Source: Mnemiopsis leidyi
Taxonomy: Eukaryota > Ctenophora > Tentaculata > Lobata > Bolinopsidae
DNA length: 39,315 nt
NCBI GenBank assembly: GCA_000226015.1
Contig: JH152787.1
Coordinates: forward strand, 55,340 to 94,654
Direction of reading: 5' to 3'
Below are positions 1 to 9,800 of the stretch, one piece after another. Numbering within the stretch: the first letter of the stretch is position 1; the number at the start of each line of letters is the position of its first letter. The notes beneath the pieces were generated by a model, which saw only the letters and a list, made by a program, of their open reading frames with translations, was not told the origin of the DNA and searched no databases. The translations under genes were made by a program, and so were the position numbers.

Positions 1-10
1 ATAGTTACCA

Positions 11-471
11 TTGTTAGTTAGTTAGTTGTAAATAATAGTTATATTGTTAGTTAGTTAGTTGTAACTAATAGTTATATTGTTAGTTAGTTAGTTGTAAATA
101 ATAGTTATATTGTTAGTTAGTTAGTTGTAAATAATAGTTATATTGTTAGTTAGTTAGTGGTAAATAATAGTTATATTGTTAGTTAGTTAGTTGTTAATAA
201 TAGTTATATTGTTAGTTAGTTGTAAAAATAGTTATATTGTTAGTTAGTTAGTTGTAAAAATAGTTATATTGTTAGTTAGTTAGTTGTAAATAATAGTTAC
301 ATTGTTAGTTAGTTAGTTGTAAATAATAGTTATATTGTTAGTTAGTTAGTTGTAACTAATAGTTATATTGTTAGTTAGTTAGTTGTAAATAATAGTTATA
401 TTGTTAGTTAGTTAGTTGTAAATAATAGTTATATTGTTAGTTAGTTAGTTGTAAATAATAGTTATATTCTG
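11..471. repeat. 33-bp AT-rich minisatellite
   Basis: About 14 tandem units of roughly 33 bp. Each has a run of GTTA steps followed by a TAAATAATAGTTATATT-like half. Some units have lost one GTTA step or two bases. The array begins at or before the window edge and lies upstream of the first recognisable phosphatase exon, so it is probably intronic. The 170-180 bp of unique sequence after it (472-651) shows no exon I can place with confidence. Confidence 0.9.
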
Positions 472-651
472 TTTGGAGGTCGAATAGGTACTTTGCTTTT
501 GCAAGGTTAAGTCAACTTTGTTCAGGAATGATTTAATAGCATCAGATTATCAGAAACTGTCCAAAAACTGTCGAACCTAGATCTGTTTCTTGAGAAATGT
601 GGGTCTTACCACTGCAGAAGAAAATAGCTGACAAATCTTTAATAACTTGTA

Positions 652-957
652 GTTGATATTACTTGTAGTTTATATTACTTGTAGTTAATATTTCTTGTAG
701 TCGATATTTCTTGTAGTTGATATTACTTGTAATTTATATTACTTGTAGTTTATATTACTTGTAGTTGATATTACTTGTAGTTGATATTACTTGTAGTTTA
801 TATTACTTGTAGTTTATATTACTTGTAGTTGATATTACTTGTAGTTGATATTACTTGTAGTTGATATTACTTGTAGTTGATATTACTTGTAGTTTATATT
901 ACTTGTAGTTTATATTACTTGTAGTTGATATTACTTGTAGTTTATATTACTTGTAAT
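652..957. repeat. 16-bp minisatellite, intronic
   Basis: About 19 units of ACTTGTAGTTGATATT, mostly differing by GAT/TAT. It ends about 20 bp before the acceptor of the phosphatase exon at 978, so it occupies the 3' end of that intron, close to where a branch point would be. Confidence 0.9.
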
Positions 958-977
958 CAGTTTAGTTATTGTTACAG

Positions 978-3900
978 AGGAAGCGCTGGAAGCGTTCACA
1001 CTTCACATGGACCGACTAGTAGCGACACACGGAGAGATTGTGGTGGTAAACTTGCTGGACAGTGAGGGCAAGGAGGCCCCTTTAGGGGACGAGTTTGCTA
1101 AAGTCGTAAGTTCTTATGGAGGGTCTTATTCTAGTTTTTTGTGGACACGTACGCGTAGGTATTTCATAGATGATCATTATGTTATCAAGTGTTTGAAGAT
1201 GAGACGTATCCTGGTTATAGTCTTTAAAGATAATGTTTTCAATAATCATTGACCATCCAAGCGAAGGCTGATCTTGTCAAGCCAGAAGTATATATTAAAG
1301 TGAAACATTTAAAACAGACCAAAATAAAATATTAAATTACAGGCGTACATGTATAACAACGAGAAGTTGACGTACGTTGCTTTCGACTTCAATGAGTATT
1401 GCGCGGGGATGAAGTTCGACAACGTTAATGTTCTTCTGAAGGAACTTGAAGGTATATTTAACATAATATATTCAACGATAGAATATAAGAGTCTGTTTCA
1501 CGCTCTTAACATCATGATCTCGACACATGATCTGTGCAGAAGTGTTGTGTACCTGAATATCGACTTGTCTCAGGGATCACACAGAAGTTTGGGTACACCC
1601 ACGTAGTAAGAGGCGAGATTAAACGTAGCCAGGCTGGTGCTGTGAGAGTCAATTGTATGGACAGTTTAGACAGAACGAATGTGGTGCAGGGAGCCATTGC
1701 TAGACACACTCTTAGCAACCAGGTAACCATAGCAACCTGGTAACCATAGCAACCTGGTAACCTTAGCAACCAGGTAACTTAAGCAACCAGGTAACCATAG
1801 CAACCTGGTAACCTTAGCAACCTGGTAATCATAGCAACCAGGTAACCTTAGCAACCAGGTAACCTTAGCAACCAGGTAACCTTAGCAACCTGGTAACCTT
1901 AGCAACCTGGTAACCTTAGCAACCTGGTAACCTTGGCAATAAGGTAACCTTAGCAACCTGGTTAACTTAGCAACCAGGTTACCTTAGCAACCTGGTAACC
2001 TTAGCAACCAGGTATCATCAGCTTAAAGTATAAATCTTTGCTTTAAACCCTGAAATATGAATATTTATTTTTGCACTTTAGATTTCAAACTTCAAGCGTG
2101 ATCTCTAAAACTCCAAATCAGGCGGCTAGTGTGGGTATAACGGAAGGTGATCTATCATCCCCTGGAAAATTGCTATGGGCCAACAACGGGGATGCTATCA
2201 GCACTCAATATGCAGGTTCGCATAATCTATTTCTTCAACAATCTGGTAGACATAAAACATGTTCGATCTCTATACAAGTTAGTCGACTAAACTTAGAAAC
2301 TGTTCTGTAACTGTTTTACTTGGGCAGGTACTGCAGCTCTGAAAGGAGATTACACGAGAACTGGAGAGAGAGGGGTGGCAGGTATGATGAGAGACGGGGT
2401 TTCTTCTGTTACGCGGATGTATATAAACTTGTTCAGGTAGGAGGAATTTAAGTTTTGTTTTCTTTCAGGGTTTCGATTTAAATTGTTAAGTTATATAATT
2501 GATTGTTACGTTTTATTATTACGTTATATTTTATTATCATATTAGGGTAAGCAGTGGCTCGACATCAACTTGAAGTTGATACTTCAACTTCTCTTACTGG
2601 TACATTTTACAGGGACACTAACAGACAAGCTGCTATAGATATAATGCAGGGGCTAGAACCTGACCTAGCTGAAATTAGGGACGAAGTTAAAGAGGTTTGA
2701 TAATCACATTTTGTTCCCACTTCTTTTACTGATGGTATAGTGGTAGACGGTCAGAAATGTGGTTAACTTTAGTAGCGACTCATTTGACGGAAGTTACGAT
2801 CTCCTTCTTATCTAAATATATCTAACCACCAAATAGTTAGAGAATTCTAAAAAAAATTAACTCGTACAACTTCCGAAATATTCCGTGTACGGACATCTTA
2901 TTCTTAAGGAGCTGGTGAGTACCAAGCAGAATTCATTATCGCCTGATATGCAAGTTCAAACTCATTCTGAATGGAATAGACATTACACGAGTGCTAGTAC
3001 CACTACACCACCCGGCAGAGAATTCTAAATAAGTAAATTATATCATGTCCGACAAGTGTCCGACAAGTGTCCGACAAGTGTCTGACAAGTGTCTGACAAG
3101 TGTCCGACAAGTGTCTGACAAGTGTCTGACAAGTGTCTGACAAGTGTGATGCCCCTGCAGGAGTTGGACTGTATTCCAGCACTGTTGGAACAGGGACAAC
3201 ATCTCCTCCCGACACAGGAGGACAACAGGACTCACAATATTTACAAGTCCTGGGTAACTCAGGTATGTTCATTGTAGAGTGTTCTGAGCACATATTTAGC
3301 TGGAACATGAGATAGAGTTCATGTGTGATAGAGTTCATGTCTGTTTGACAAGTTCTAGAAACGCTGTCGCGTAATTTTTAGATTTTTCAATAATTTCATC
3401 GTTTCCCTTACCATTTTGTCCAACTTACTAATAACACTTTGACAAGACATCATGAATATTTCAGGACTGGCCGAGTGGTCTGGCTAAGGGGGTGTGGCTT
3501 ACTCCAAAATCCCTGAATATCGTACACGATCCTGATAACGTAGACACCCTCCTACTCTCGACTTGTGACAGATTGCACATTGGTTAGTGGCACTGTTAAA
3601 ATGCCTGAAATTACGTCCGGTTCCCCTTCTTGTGTCTTACTATGTAATTTTCCAAGTATTTTTTGAGTAAGTTGCTGATCTGAGCTCCTTCCCAGGGCAA
3701 CCCCCGGACTGCTTGGGTCATTACATGAGGATCATTAACGGTAGAACTCATCTCACTCTTCGCCCCCTTTCTCTAGACGCTTCTCAACTTAGGGTGAGAA
3801 ATCAAATTATTCAGTATTTCTGTATTTCTGGGTTTTGAACTCGATGTTAGAGCATCGCGTAACCTTAGTCGCCGCATGAAGTCACGTGATCTAAATTAGG

Positions 3901-6900
3901 AAGTGTGACGTCATCTCTCATTCTCTCACCCAGGACGTACTGATGAAGATGGCACACTCGATAGTCAGTTGTAGAGATGACCTGGGACTCACTACACAAG
4001 TTTTACACGGGCCTCTCGCTAAAGCTGACATCGTCGATATGGTAACTATATCTGTGTGTAACCAGTAGTTACAGTGTTTGTGTGTATTTGTACTAATTAC
4101 TAACCATTCTAACCTTCCAACAATCCAACCGTATCCTTTCTCAAAATATGCAAAATATCAAATTAAATCAATTTAATTTGCTTCAGGGATTCGATAAGAT
4201 ACGCTCGTCGGCAAACTCCTTTGGAACTAAGATCGCTGCTGGAGCAAAGCGAATGATTGGTGAGACCTAAGCTGTCCCAATTTCAATCTATTAAATGATG
4301 AAATTCTATAAGAAGGAGACATACTATAAAGATAAAGATATCTGCCGAGTTTGCAAATTTACGTGTAACCTTAACCTGTAGACGTTGAAGAAATACCAAT
4401 TTCATGCTCGTGTACTTTACAGAACCCCAACCTAGGTGAGGCTCGAGGGGTGTTGGACCATACCAAATCGGGTGACAACTCCAAACTGGCACCCGGTGAC
4501 GGAGGAAGTGACTCAAACAGTCCTAGAAACAGCCCCAAGTTCGGTAAAAGAATGTTCAACATGTTCAGAAGGGGCGAAGAGGTTTGTCATATTGTGAACA
4601 CAAGGAAATATATTTCCATTACACCTGGTGAAATAAATTGTTAGAATTTGTTATAATTATGTTAATTGAGCTTGCTGTCCTCCATCTGTTATGAATTTTT
4701 AAATTTAATGACACTCTACGTGTCATCTGGTAAAAAGCTAGCACGCTCCATTAAATAAGATGGTTGAACTTGAGTCATTCACCTAACATTAACAGTAAAC
4801 ACGTGACAAAGCGTATCCAACACGTGACAAAGCGTATCTAACACGTGACAAAGTGTATCTAACACGTGACAAAGTGTATCTAACACGTGACAGCGTGTAT
4901 CTAACACGTGACAGCGTGTATCTTACACGTGACAAATCGTATCTAACACGTGACAGCGTGTATCTAACACGTGGCATGACACATTCAATTTGACTTAGGA
5001 CTTTATTTGACTGACCTACCACAGACGAAGCCTGGACGAAAAACACAAAGTGTTACAACCATCCTCCGAGTAACTCGACGCAAGAAGAAGAACTCTTCCA
5101 AGAAGACACGTTCTTCCTCGTGGTACACTGATTCCGTGAGCGAGCCTCTCAGACACGAGGACTTGTTTAACGTGCACGAACAGTTGACTGGTAACATCTG
5201 TGACTTACATCATGCTTTGTTAGGACTAGGGGATGAAAGTGTAACACACACACAGACAGACACAGAGCCAAGCATACTGACAGACAAAGAAACTAGAGCC
5301 GAGAAAGACGGACGTACAGACGAACTTACAAACTCACATAACACTAGGTCTCGTACTGTCTGGTATATTCCCTAGCTGGTCCTTAGCTGGTGCTTTAGCT
5401 GAGGTGAGACCATCACCACCTCAACTCCTCAATAATATGTGACTGTATTGTGACTGTATTGTGACAAAGTTGTGTAAATGTGTCCTTCCTGAAATCTCCA
5501 ATGAAAGTTTTATTTGGCGAAGACATTCAATGTGCAGTGTGCACCTCCCATTTTATTTTCTACCACTTTGTGTTTCCGTACATGATAAGTTAATGTGGAC
5601 CGCTAACATCTCAGATGGAGGGCATCTCTGAGGATGAGAGTGACATTCCAGCAGCCTATCTCGTTATTTCCATTAACATTCTCCTTATAGGAGCAATTCT
5701 TGCTCATCACCAACTTAAGTATTGAGTTGACATGCTAATTAAGTAAGTTTTGTGGCACATCTTTTCTAGTCACCTGATTCTTAAAAAGGGCGATCTTTCT
5801 TCGTACATTTATGTCTTGGCCTTGAGTGGGTAACTTTCCCTTACAGCAGGGTTTCTTTCATTTACACTGGCTAGAAGTGGATGTAATGCTTTCAGGTCCT
5901 GAGATCGAACTATCCTTCACAACGGAAAATATCAGCTGTGCGGTTTAAATTTGTTGTTCTCCAAAAGTTCGTATTATAATGGGTGAAATTTTATATCTTG
6001 GGCTCTGATAGTGCTACACCTCCGTGCCTCTTGTTAATCTCAACTTTTCCCTTCACACATAGTGTTAAAAAATTTCTCGCCTCAGAACAGCAATTTATCC
6101 ATTGGTTTCAATTTAAGTAATGGATAATGGATGAATTTGAAATACACAAAGGTTCATTTATAATGCACAGTCTAATCCTTCTTCTTTCCCTTTTACCTCT
6201 TGGTAGCCTGACGTTGTCAGGCCTGCTGCCGCGAAGCGCGGCAGGCTTCGAATTCGAAAATGGGTCGCAATGTGAGGCTACCTTTCGGTTAGCTGCATGT
6301 TTCTCTTATTCAGCACATTTTTCTCACTGCACCATAGTTTCTTTTGTGGTCGCTGACGCTTAAAACTGTACAAGATTTACAAATTATGTAAGTGAAGCAG
6401 TAGACCCAATCTTAATCCTTGAGGGACTCCATATCAGCATCACATATTTTTCAAATAAACTTGATTTAACTTATTTAGTTTTTGCGGCACTAACTCTAGT
6501 ATTCTGTTTCAGGTAGGCTCTACTCCACTATCGGTCCGACTATCAGATCTCACACATCGCAACAGTGCAACTCAAATAGACGTTGACGGAGCGACCAATA
6601 GTAATACCACTACTAATCTACGCCAAGATTTTCTATCTGATGCCGCATCTGATCCGATTCAAAGTTCGGACAATACGACAATTAGAATCGTTAGATCTTC
6701 TAACAATGTGGACACTAAATTCGTATCTTTGGACAAAAATCCGGAAATAAGATCCCCGGGTCAACATCCGGACTTAAATTTTGTCCGTTCTGAGGCGGGA
6801 GGAGAACTCCCTGTAGTCCGATCAGAATCGGATCTTGACAAAATGCCAGGGAATCTGGAGAGTAAGAATTTAACAAAACCCCGGTCCACCACGCTAGACT

Positions 6901-7022
6901 CTTACAACAGCTTCAAGAACTCCAGGAGTCACTTTATATTCTTCGATAGGCTGACAGCTTCGTTTGATTCTATGTCCGGTACAAGTCGGAATGAACTGGA
7001 TGGTGTTTCGAGAGAGTCTTGA
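978..7022 (+). CDS. INPP5F: INPP5F/SAC2-like Sac-domain phosphoinositide phosphatase (5'-partial)
   Basis: Sac2-type lipid phosphatase; the family removes 4-phosphate from PI4P on endosomal membranes. Exons with agreeing phases: 978-1105, 1343-1451, 1574-1722, 2122-2215, 2328-2436, 2613-2694, 3161-3262, 3465-3582, 3696-3793, 3934-4041, 4187-4259, 4436-4581, from 5025 (open to 5375; GTGAGC at 5136 is a possible donor), possibly 5615-5662, and 6513-7022 with stop TGA. The Sac motif NCMDSLDRTN in exon 3 keeps the CX5R(T/S) Cys (1654) and Arg (1672). Then come WANNGDAIS, the Sac-typical DYTRTGERG and RQAAIDIMQG. Exons 7-10 match the hSac2 homology region (VDTLLLST). The tail is Ser/Asn-rich and basic. 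The N-terminal Sac half lies upstream of the window. The exon 4 start is the least certain: the better-looking AG at 2080-2081 is out of phase with the 1722 donor, whereas 2120-2121 fits. Joins after 5025 are tentative. Confidence 0.88.
1711..2028. repeat. 17-bp minisatellite seeded on a splice donor
   Basis: Seventeen consecutive 17-bp units from 1723 plus a decayed last one, consensus GTAACCTTAGCAACCAG. The last 12 bases of the preceding exon (1711-1722, CTTAGCAACCAG) are the missing part of a unit, so the array is in register with the exon/intron junction and every unit begins with GTAACC or a close variant. Confidence 0.95.
2852..3016 (-). mobile_element. tRNA-derived SINE, internally deleted copy
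   Basis: Reads on the minus strand from a tRNA-like head (GCCGGGTGGTGTAGTGGTAC, ending at 3016) to a T-run. A perfect 13-bp target-site duplication, AGAGAATTCTAAA, flanks it (2839-2851 and 3017-3029). Compared with the full-length copy at 13332-13631, about 132 bp including the B box is missing. It sits in a phosphatase intron, antisense to the gene. Confidence 0.88.
3046..3144. repeat. 11-bp minisatellite, intronic
   Basis: Nine units of TGTCCGACAAG / TGTCTGACAAG directly upstream of the acceptor of the exon at 3161, just after the SINE. It replaces what would normally be branch-point and pyrimidine-tract sequence; only a short CCCCTGCAG remains before the exon. Confidence 0.93.
4800..4980. 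repeat. 21-bp minisatellite with an E-box in each unit
   Basis: Nine units at exact 21-bp spacing (4800, 4821, 4842, 4863, 4884, 4905, 4926, 4947, 4968), each beginning CACGTG, the palindromic E-box core. It lies in the phosphatase intron between the exons at 4436 and 5025. Whether the E-boxes bind anything is unknown. Confidence 0.92.
6202..6282. mobile_element. Short fold-back element, family C
   Basis: About 81 bp with ends GGTAGCCT / AGGCTACC. If TA is the duplicated target, the inverted ends are GCCTGACGTTG and GCCTCACATTG (9 of 11 match). The middle is a perfect hairpin, GCCTGCTGCCGCG, AAG loop, CGCGGCAGGC. It is far more GC-rich than its surroundings. Related copies are at 11765-11877 and 9101-9343. 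It has no coding capacity and resembles a MITE. It lies in the last phosphatase intron. Confidence 0.7.
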
Positions 7023-8206
7023 CTTTCGATTTGTAAAGGTTTTCTTTTCAACGTTTTCACTTTCGATGACATATGGATGATCACATATTTAGAAAAGACA
7101 CAATTATCATCAATTAGTCTTGCATTAAATTCAGTAATTCACATCAAGTTCAATTTCATATCATTAAATTAGAAATATAGCACATTTAACAATGTTATTT
7201 CACCGTAGAAATCAACCTCACTGGTGGATATTATGGCGGTTATAATTTGGCAGATTTCATCAAAGTCAGGCATCAGCAGTTCTAATCTTTAAAGTACTTC
7301 TATCGAAGAAAGCGAAAGTGGCCCACTGTTTTAAGTTACTGTCCGTCGGAAATTCATGCCTGAGAACGGTGTGACAGTCACACCTAAATTATTCACTTAA
7401 AGCAGTTCTCAGCTGCAACAAATATGTGAAGGAGGAGAAGGTCGATACATATTTCAGTTAATCAGTTAATACGATCCCCCCGTAAAGCTAAGTGGCCGCC
7501 TGAAATTCAGTGGATTTTCAGAAAATTTGCCAAAATAAGAACAATTAGAAATTATCCACAAAATTGCCCGTCGAAGTATTCACCGGTTAGAAATAGATAG
7601 CATCTCAATTACGATTATAATAATGATAATGATCATATTGATTTGTGATTGCATCTATGTTTTTTGATCGTCATACTCATAGTCATACAAATGTAATCTC
7701 ACCCCTACTTGTAATTGTATGTTTCTGATTTGATATAATTGTAAGTTGTCTGAATATGATGCTACATGTTAAATTGATGTATTGTTTGTTAAGTAATTTT
7801 ATAAAAACTGTTGTTTATCTTTAAGATGCAATAAAATTAATTTACTTTTGACTTAGCCCGAAAAAAGTTTACCAAAATCTGAACGAGCGATGCGCGTCTA
7901 GAAGTAGAACTAGAACTAGAATATCTTTGACTACTGACGAGATTATAACTACAAACTATATTCGTGTTCCATTCTGATTTCATTTCTAAGTCTAACACGA
8001 GAGTCTGGTATGTAACCAAAATTATGACTATAAGTTCAGAACCGTCACGCGCCGCGCTGTCTTGCGCAACTCGGACTGACGGACTGTGAACAACATCTAG
8101 GTGATTAGGTGATACTGATAGAACATTTTATTTTTACAGGACCTTGCTACTTGACGTTAGTCGGGTATCACCCATCACCGCGACAACTTGCTACGCGCGC
8201 GGGCTG
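7023..8206 (+). other. 3' flank/UTR of the phosphatase gene
   Basis: No gene recognised. A canonical AATAAA at 7830-7835 is the first good polyadenylation signal after the stop at 7020-7022, which would give a 3' UTR of about 0.8 kb. The stretch 7885-7900 (GCGATGCGCGTCTAGA) matches one end of short element A. The remainder to 8206 is the edge of the repeat block. Confidence 0.5.
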
Positions 8207-8214
8207 CCGCGTCG

Positions 8215-8367
8215 TTGTACAGCAGCGCGCTTGTCTTGTCTTCTCGCTTCGAATGCAAGGTTGTAGGTTGATAACCTACTGTCCTACTCTCGCGGCCATC
8301 ACGCGCTCTCACGCATTTCTAGACGCACACCGCCCGTTAAATGCGAGGGTCTGACATAGTCAGACAA
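8215..8367. mobile_element. Short element B, copy 1, interrupted by element A
   Basis: Begins TTGTACAGC and ends GTCAGACAA. Flanking 8-mers CCGCGTCG (8207-8214) and CCGCTTCG (8368-8375) differ at one base, as expected for an 8-bp target duplication. Removing the element and one duplicate restores a perfect palindrome in the host DNA (GCTGCCGC, TTC, GCGGCAGC). Element A occupies 8261-8339 inside it. Confidence 0.7.
8261..8339 (+). mobile_element. Short element A, copy 1 (inside element B)
   Basis: Begins TTGTAGGTTGATAACCTAC, whose core GTAGGTT-GAT-AACCTAC is palindromic, and ends CGCCCGTTA. Flanks are AATGCAAGG (8252-8260) and AATGCGAGG (8340-8348), a 9-bp target duplication with one mismatch. 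It is shorter inside than the 108-125 bp copies. Confidence 0.7.
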
Positions 8368-8501
8368 CCGCTTCGCGGCAGCAAGTCAGGCCAGCCAGGC
8401 AACGTCTGACAAACTGAAACAGGACCCAATGCGCGCCAACAAAACCCATTGAGCGTCGATATATAAAAATCGTGCCTAAATTTTAATAAGCTTGCTAAAT
8501 T

Positions 8502-8579
8502 TTGTACGGCAGCGCGCACCCTCCTGTCATTTTATTCCCCTCTATTCGCTTCGAATGAGGGTCTGACGAAGTCAGACAA
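8502..8579. mobile_element. Short element B, copy 2 (intact, 78 bp)
   Basis: From TTGTACGGC to GTCAGACAA, with perfect 8-bp flanking duplications GCTAAATT (8494-8501 and 8580-8587). The imperfect inverted ends are TTGTACGGC / TTGTCTGAC. Inside is the palindrome-containing TTCGCTTCGAATG. Non-coding; the best reference copy of the family. Confidence 0.78.
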
Positions 8580-9100
8580 GCTAAATTCACCTAACCAAGT
8601 GCTTACGCGCGCGGCTGCTAGTGCTACGCAGCTAGTACCTCTGGTGGCGCGCGCGACGCCACGCGCGCAAAAGGGCTCTGGTGAGAGCAACTTGCTAAAC
8701 ACTGAAAGTGAATTATCTTTGAATTTGAGAAGTTATTCCTAGTCCTACTAACACTAATAGTAGGAAAAGGATTATCTTGTCTGACGCTAATTGTCTTACT
8801 TTGTTCGACGCTTGTCTGACTTTGTCCGACCATCATGAGAATAAAATGTCAGGAGGGTGCGTTATTGAAGAGTCTCAGAAACGTTGACTGAACTTGACAG
8901 AAATTAAAAAATTAAACGTATTTAAAGGACATTTTGTGGAAATTCTTGGCCACCTCAAAAACTTGTCGCGGTGATACCCGACTCTCGCAGCTTCTATCGC
9001 GTTTCGTTAGAATTGATAGAACGATAGGCAGATAATCAGATTCAGATATAAATAGAATCTCGACAATGCAACTCACAAACTAGCCCTAGAGTTGCCTAGC

Positions 9101-9343
9101 TAGCCTGACGTTGTCACACCTGCTGGCTGCTGGCGCCGTCAACGGGCGATGCGCGTCTAGAATTTTTTCGAAATTCATCGCCAGGCCAGGCCAGAAATGT
9201 CGCCAGGCCAGAAATGCGTGACAGCGCGTGATGGCCGCGACAGTAGGTTATCAACCTACAACTGGCGCCGCCCCAGACGGGGCTATTATGTATTTGCAAT
9301 AGAAATTTTTCGAATGTGAAAATGGGCTGTAACATGCAGAGGC
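9101..9343. mobile_element. Family C element split by element A
   Basis: Begins TAGCCTGACGTTGTCAC and ends with AATGGGCTGTAACATGCAGA next to GGC, matching the uninterrupted copy at 11765-11877. Element A (9139-9261) is inserted within it. Confidence 0.72.
9139..9261 (-). mobile_element. Short element A, copy 2, with perfect 9-bp target duplication
   Basis: Reverse orientation: begins TCAACGGGCGATGCGCG and ends with the palindromic GTAGGTTATCAACCTACAA. Both flanks read CTGGCGCCG (9130-9138 and 9262-9270). The paralogous position in copy 2 of the duplication (near 11797) has a single CTGGTGCCG and no insertion, so it serves as an empty site. Confidence 0.85.
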
Positions 9344-9692
9344 AGCCTCCATACTACTCCATACTCTAAATCTGCTACTCTAGAGCTGCTTTAAAACTCT
9401 GAGGGCTTATTCTTAAGTAATCATACTGTCGAACTTATTCCTACTTATTCTTAACTATCGAACTTATTCCTATTATCGAACTTAACGTAATCGGAGAGTC
9501 TCACTCTCAGGAACTCTGACTGAGCTTGTCTGAGAGTGAGGCCACCCACGGCACACTAAAAAATTGAACGTATTTAAAGGAATTTTTGAATAACTTCTTA
9601 GCAATCTCATGTCTAGAACATCCATTGAGCCTGGCAGAGTCCACCTTCGGCACCAGATCGCGGCATCGCAACGGTTTTCTCTTCAAATATCA

Positions 9693-9800
9693 TTGTAGGT
9701 TAACCTACTGTCGCGGCCATCACGCGCTCTCAGTCTCAATCTCATGCATTTCTGGCCTGGCGACATTTCGAAGAAATTCTAAACGCGCATCGCCCGTTAA
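9693..9800 (+). mobile_element. Short element A, copy 3
   Basis: Begins TTGTAGGTTAACCTACTG and ends CGCATCGCCCGTTAA. The 9-bp flanks CAAATATCA (9684-9692 and 9801-9809) are identical. It is shared with the copy at 12186-12310, so it inserted before the 1.5 kb duplication. Confidence 0.85.

Noticed and set aside
472..651. Further upstream phosphatase exon around 475-520
   Set aside because: A short open frame ends at a GTTAAG donor-like site, but no Sac-domain similarity could be recognised.
1..960. CRISPR-like array
   Set aside because: Direct tandem units without unique spacers, in animal DNA.
3003..3338. Minus-strand frame with repeated HLSDTCQTLVR
   Set aside because: Translation of the 11-bp minisatellite; the plus strand carries a phosphatase exon.
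4789..5046. Minus-strand frame of LSRVRYT repeats
   Set aside because: Translation of the 21-bp minisatellite.
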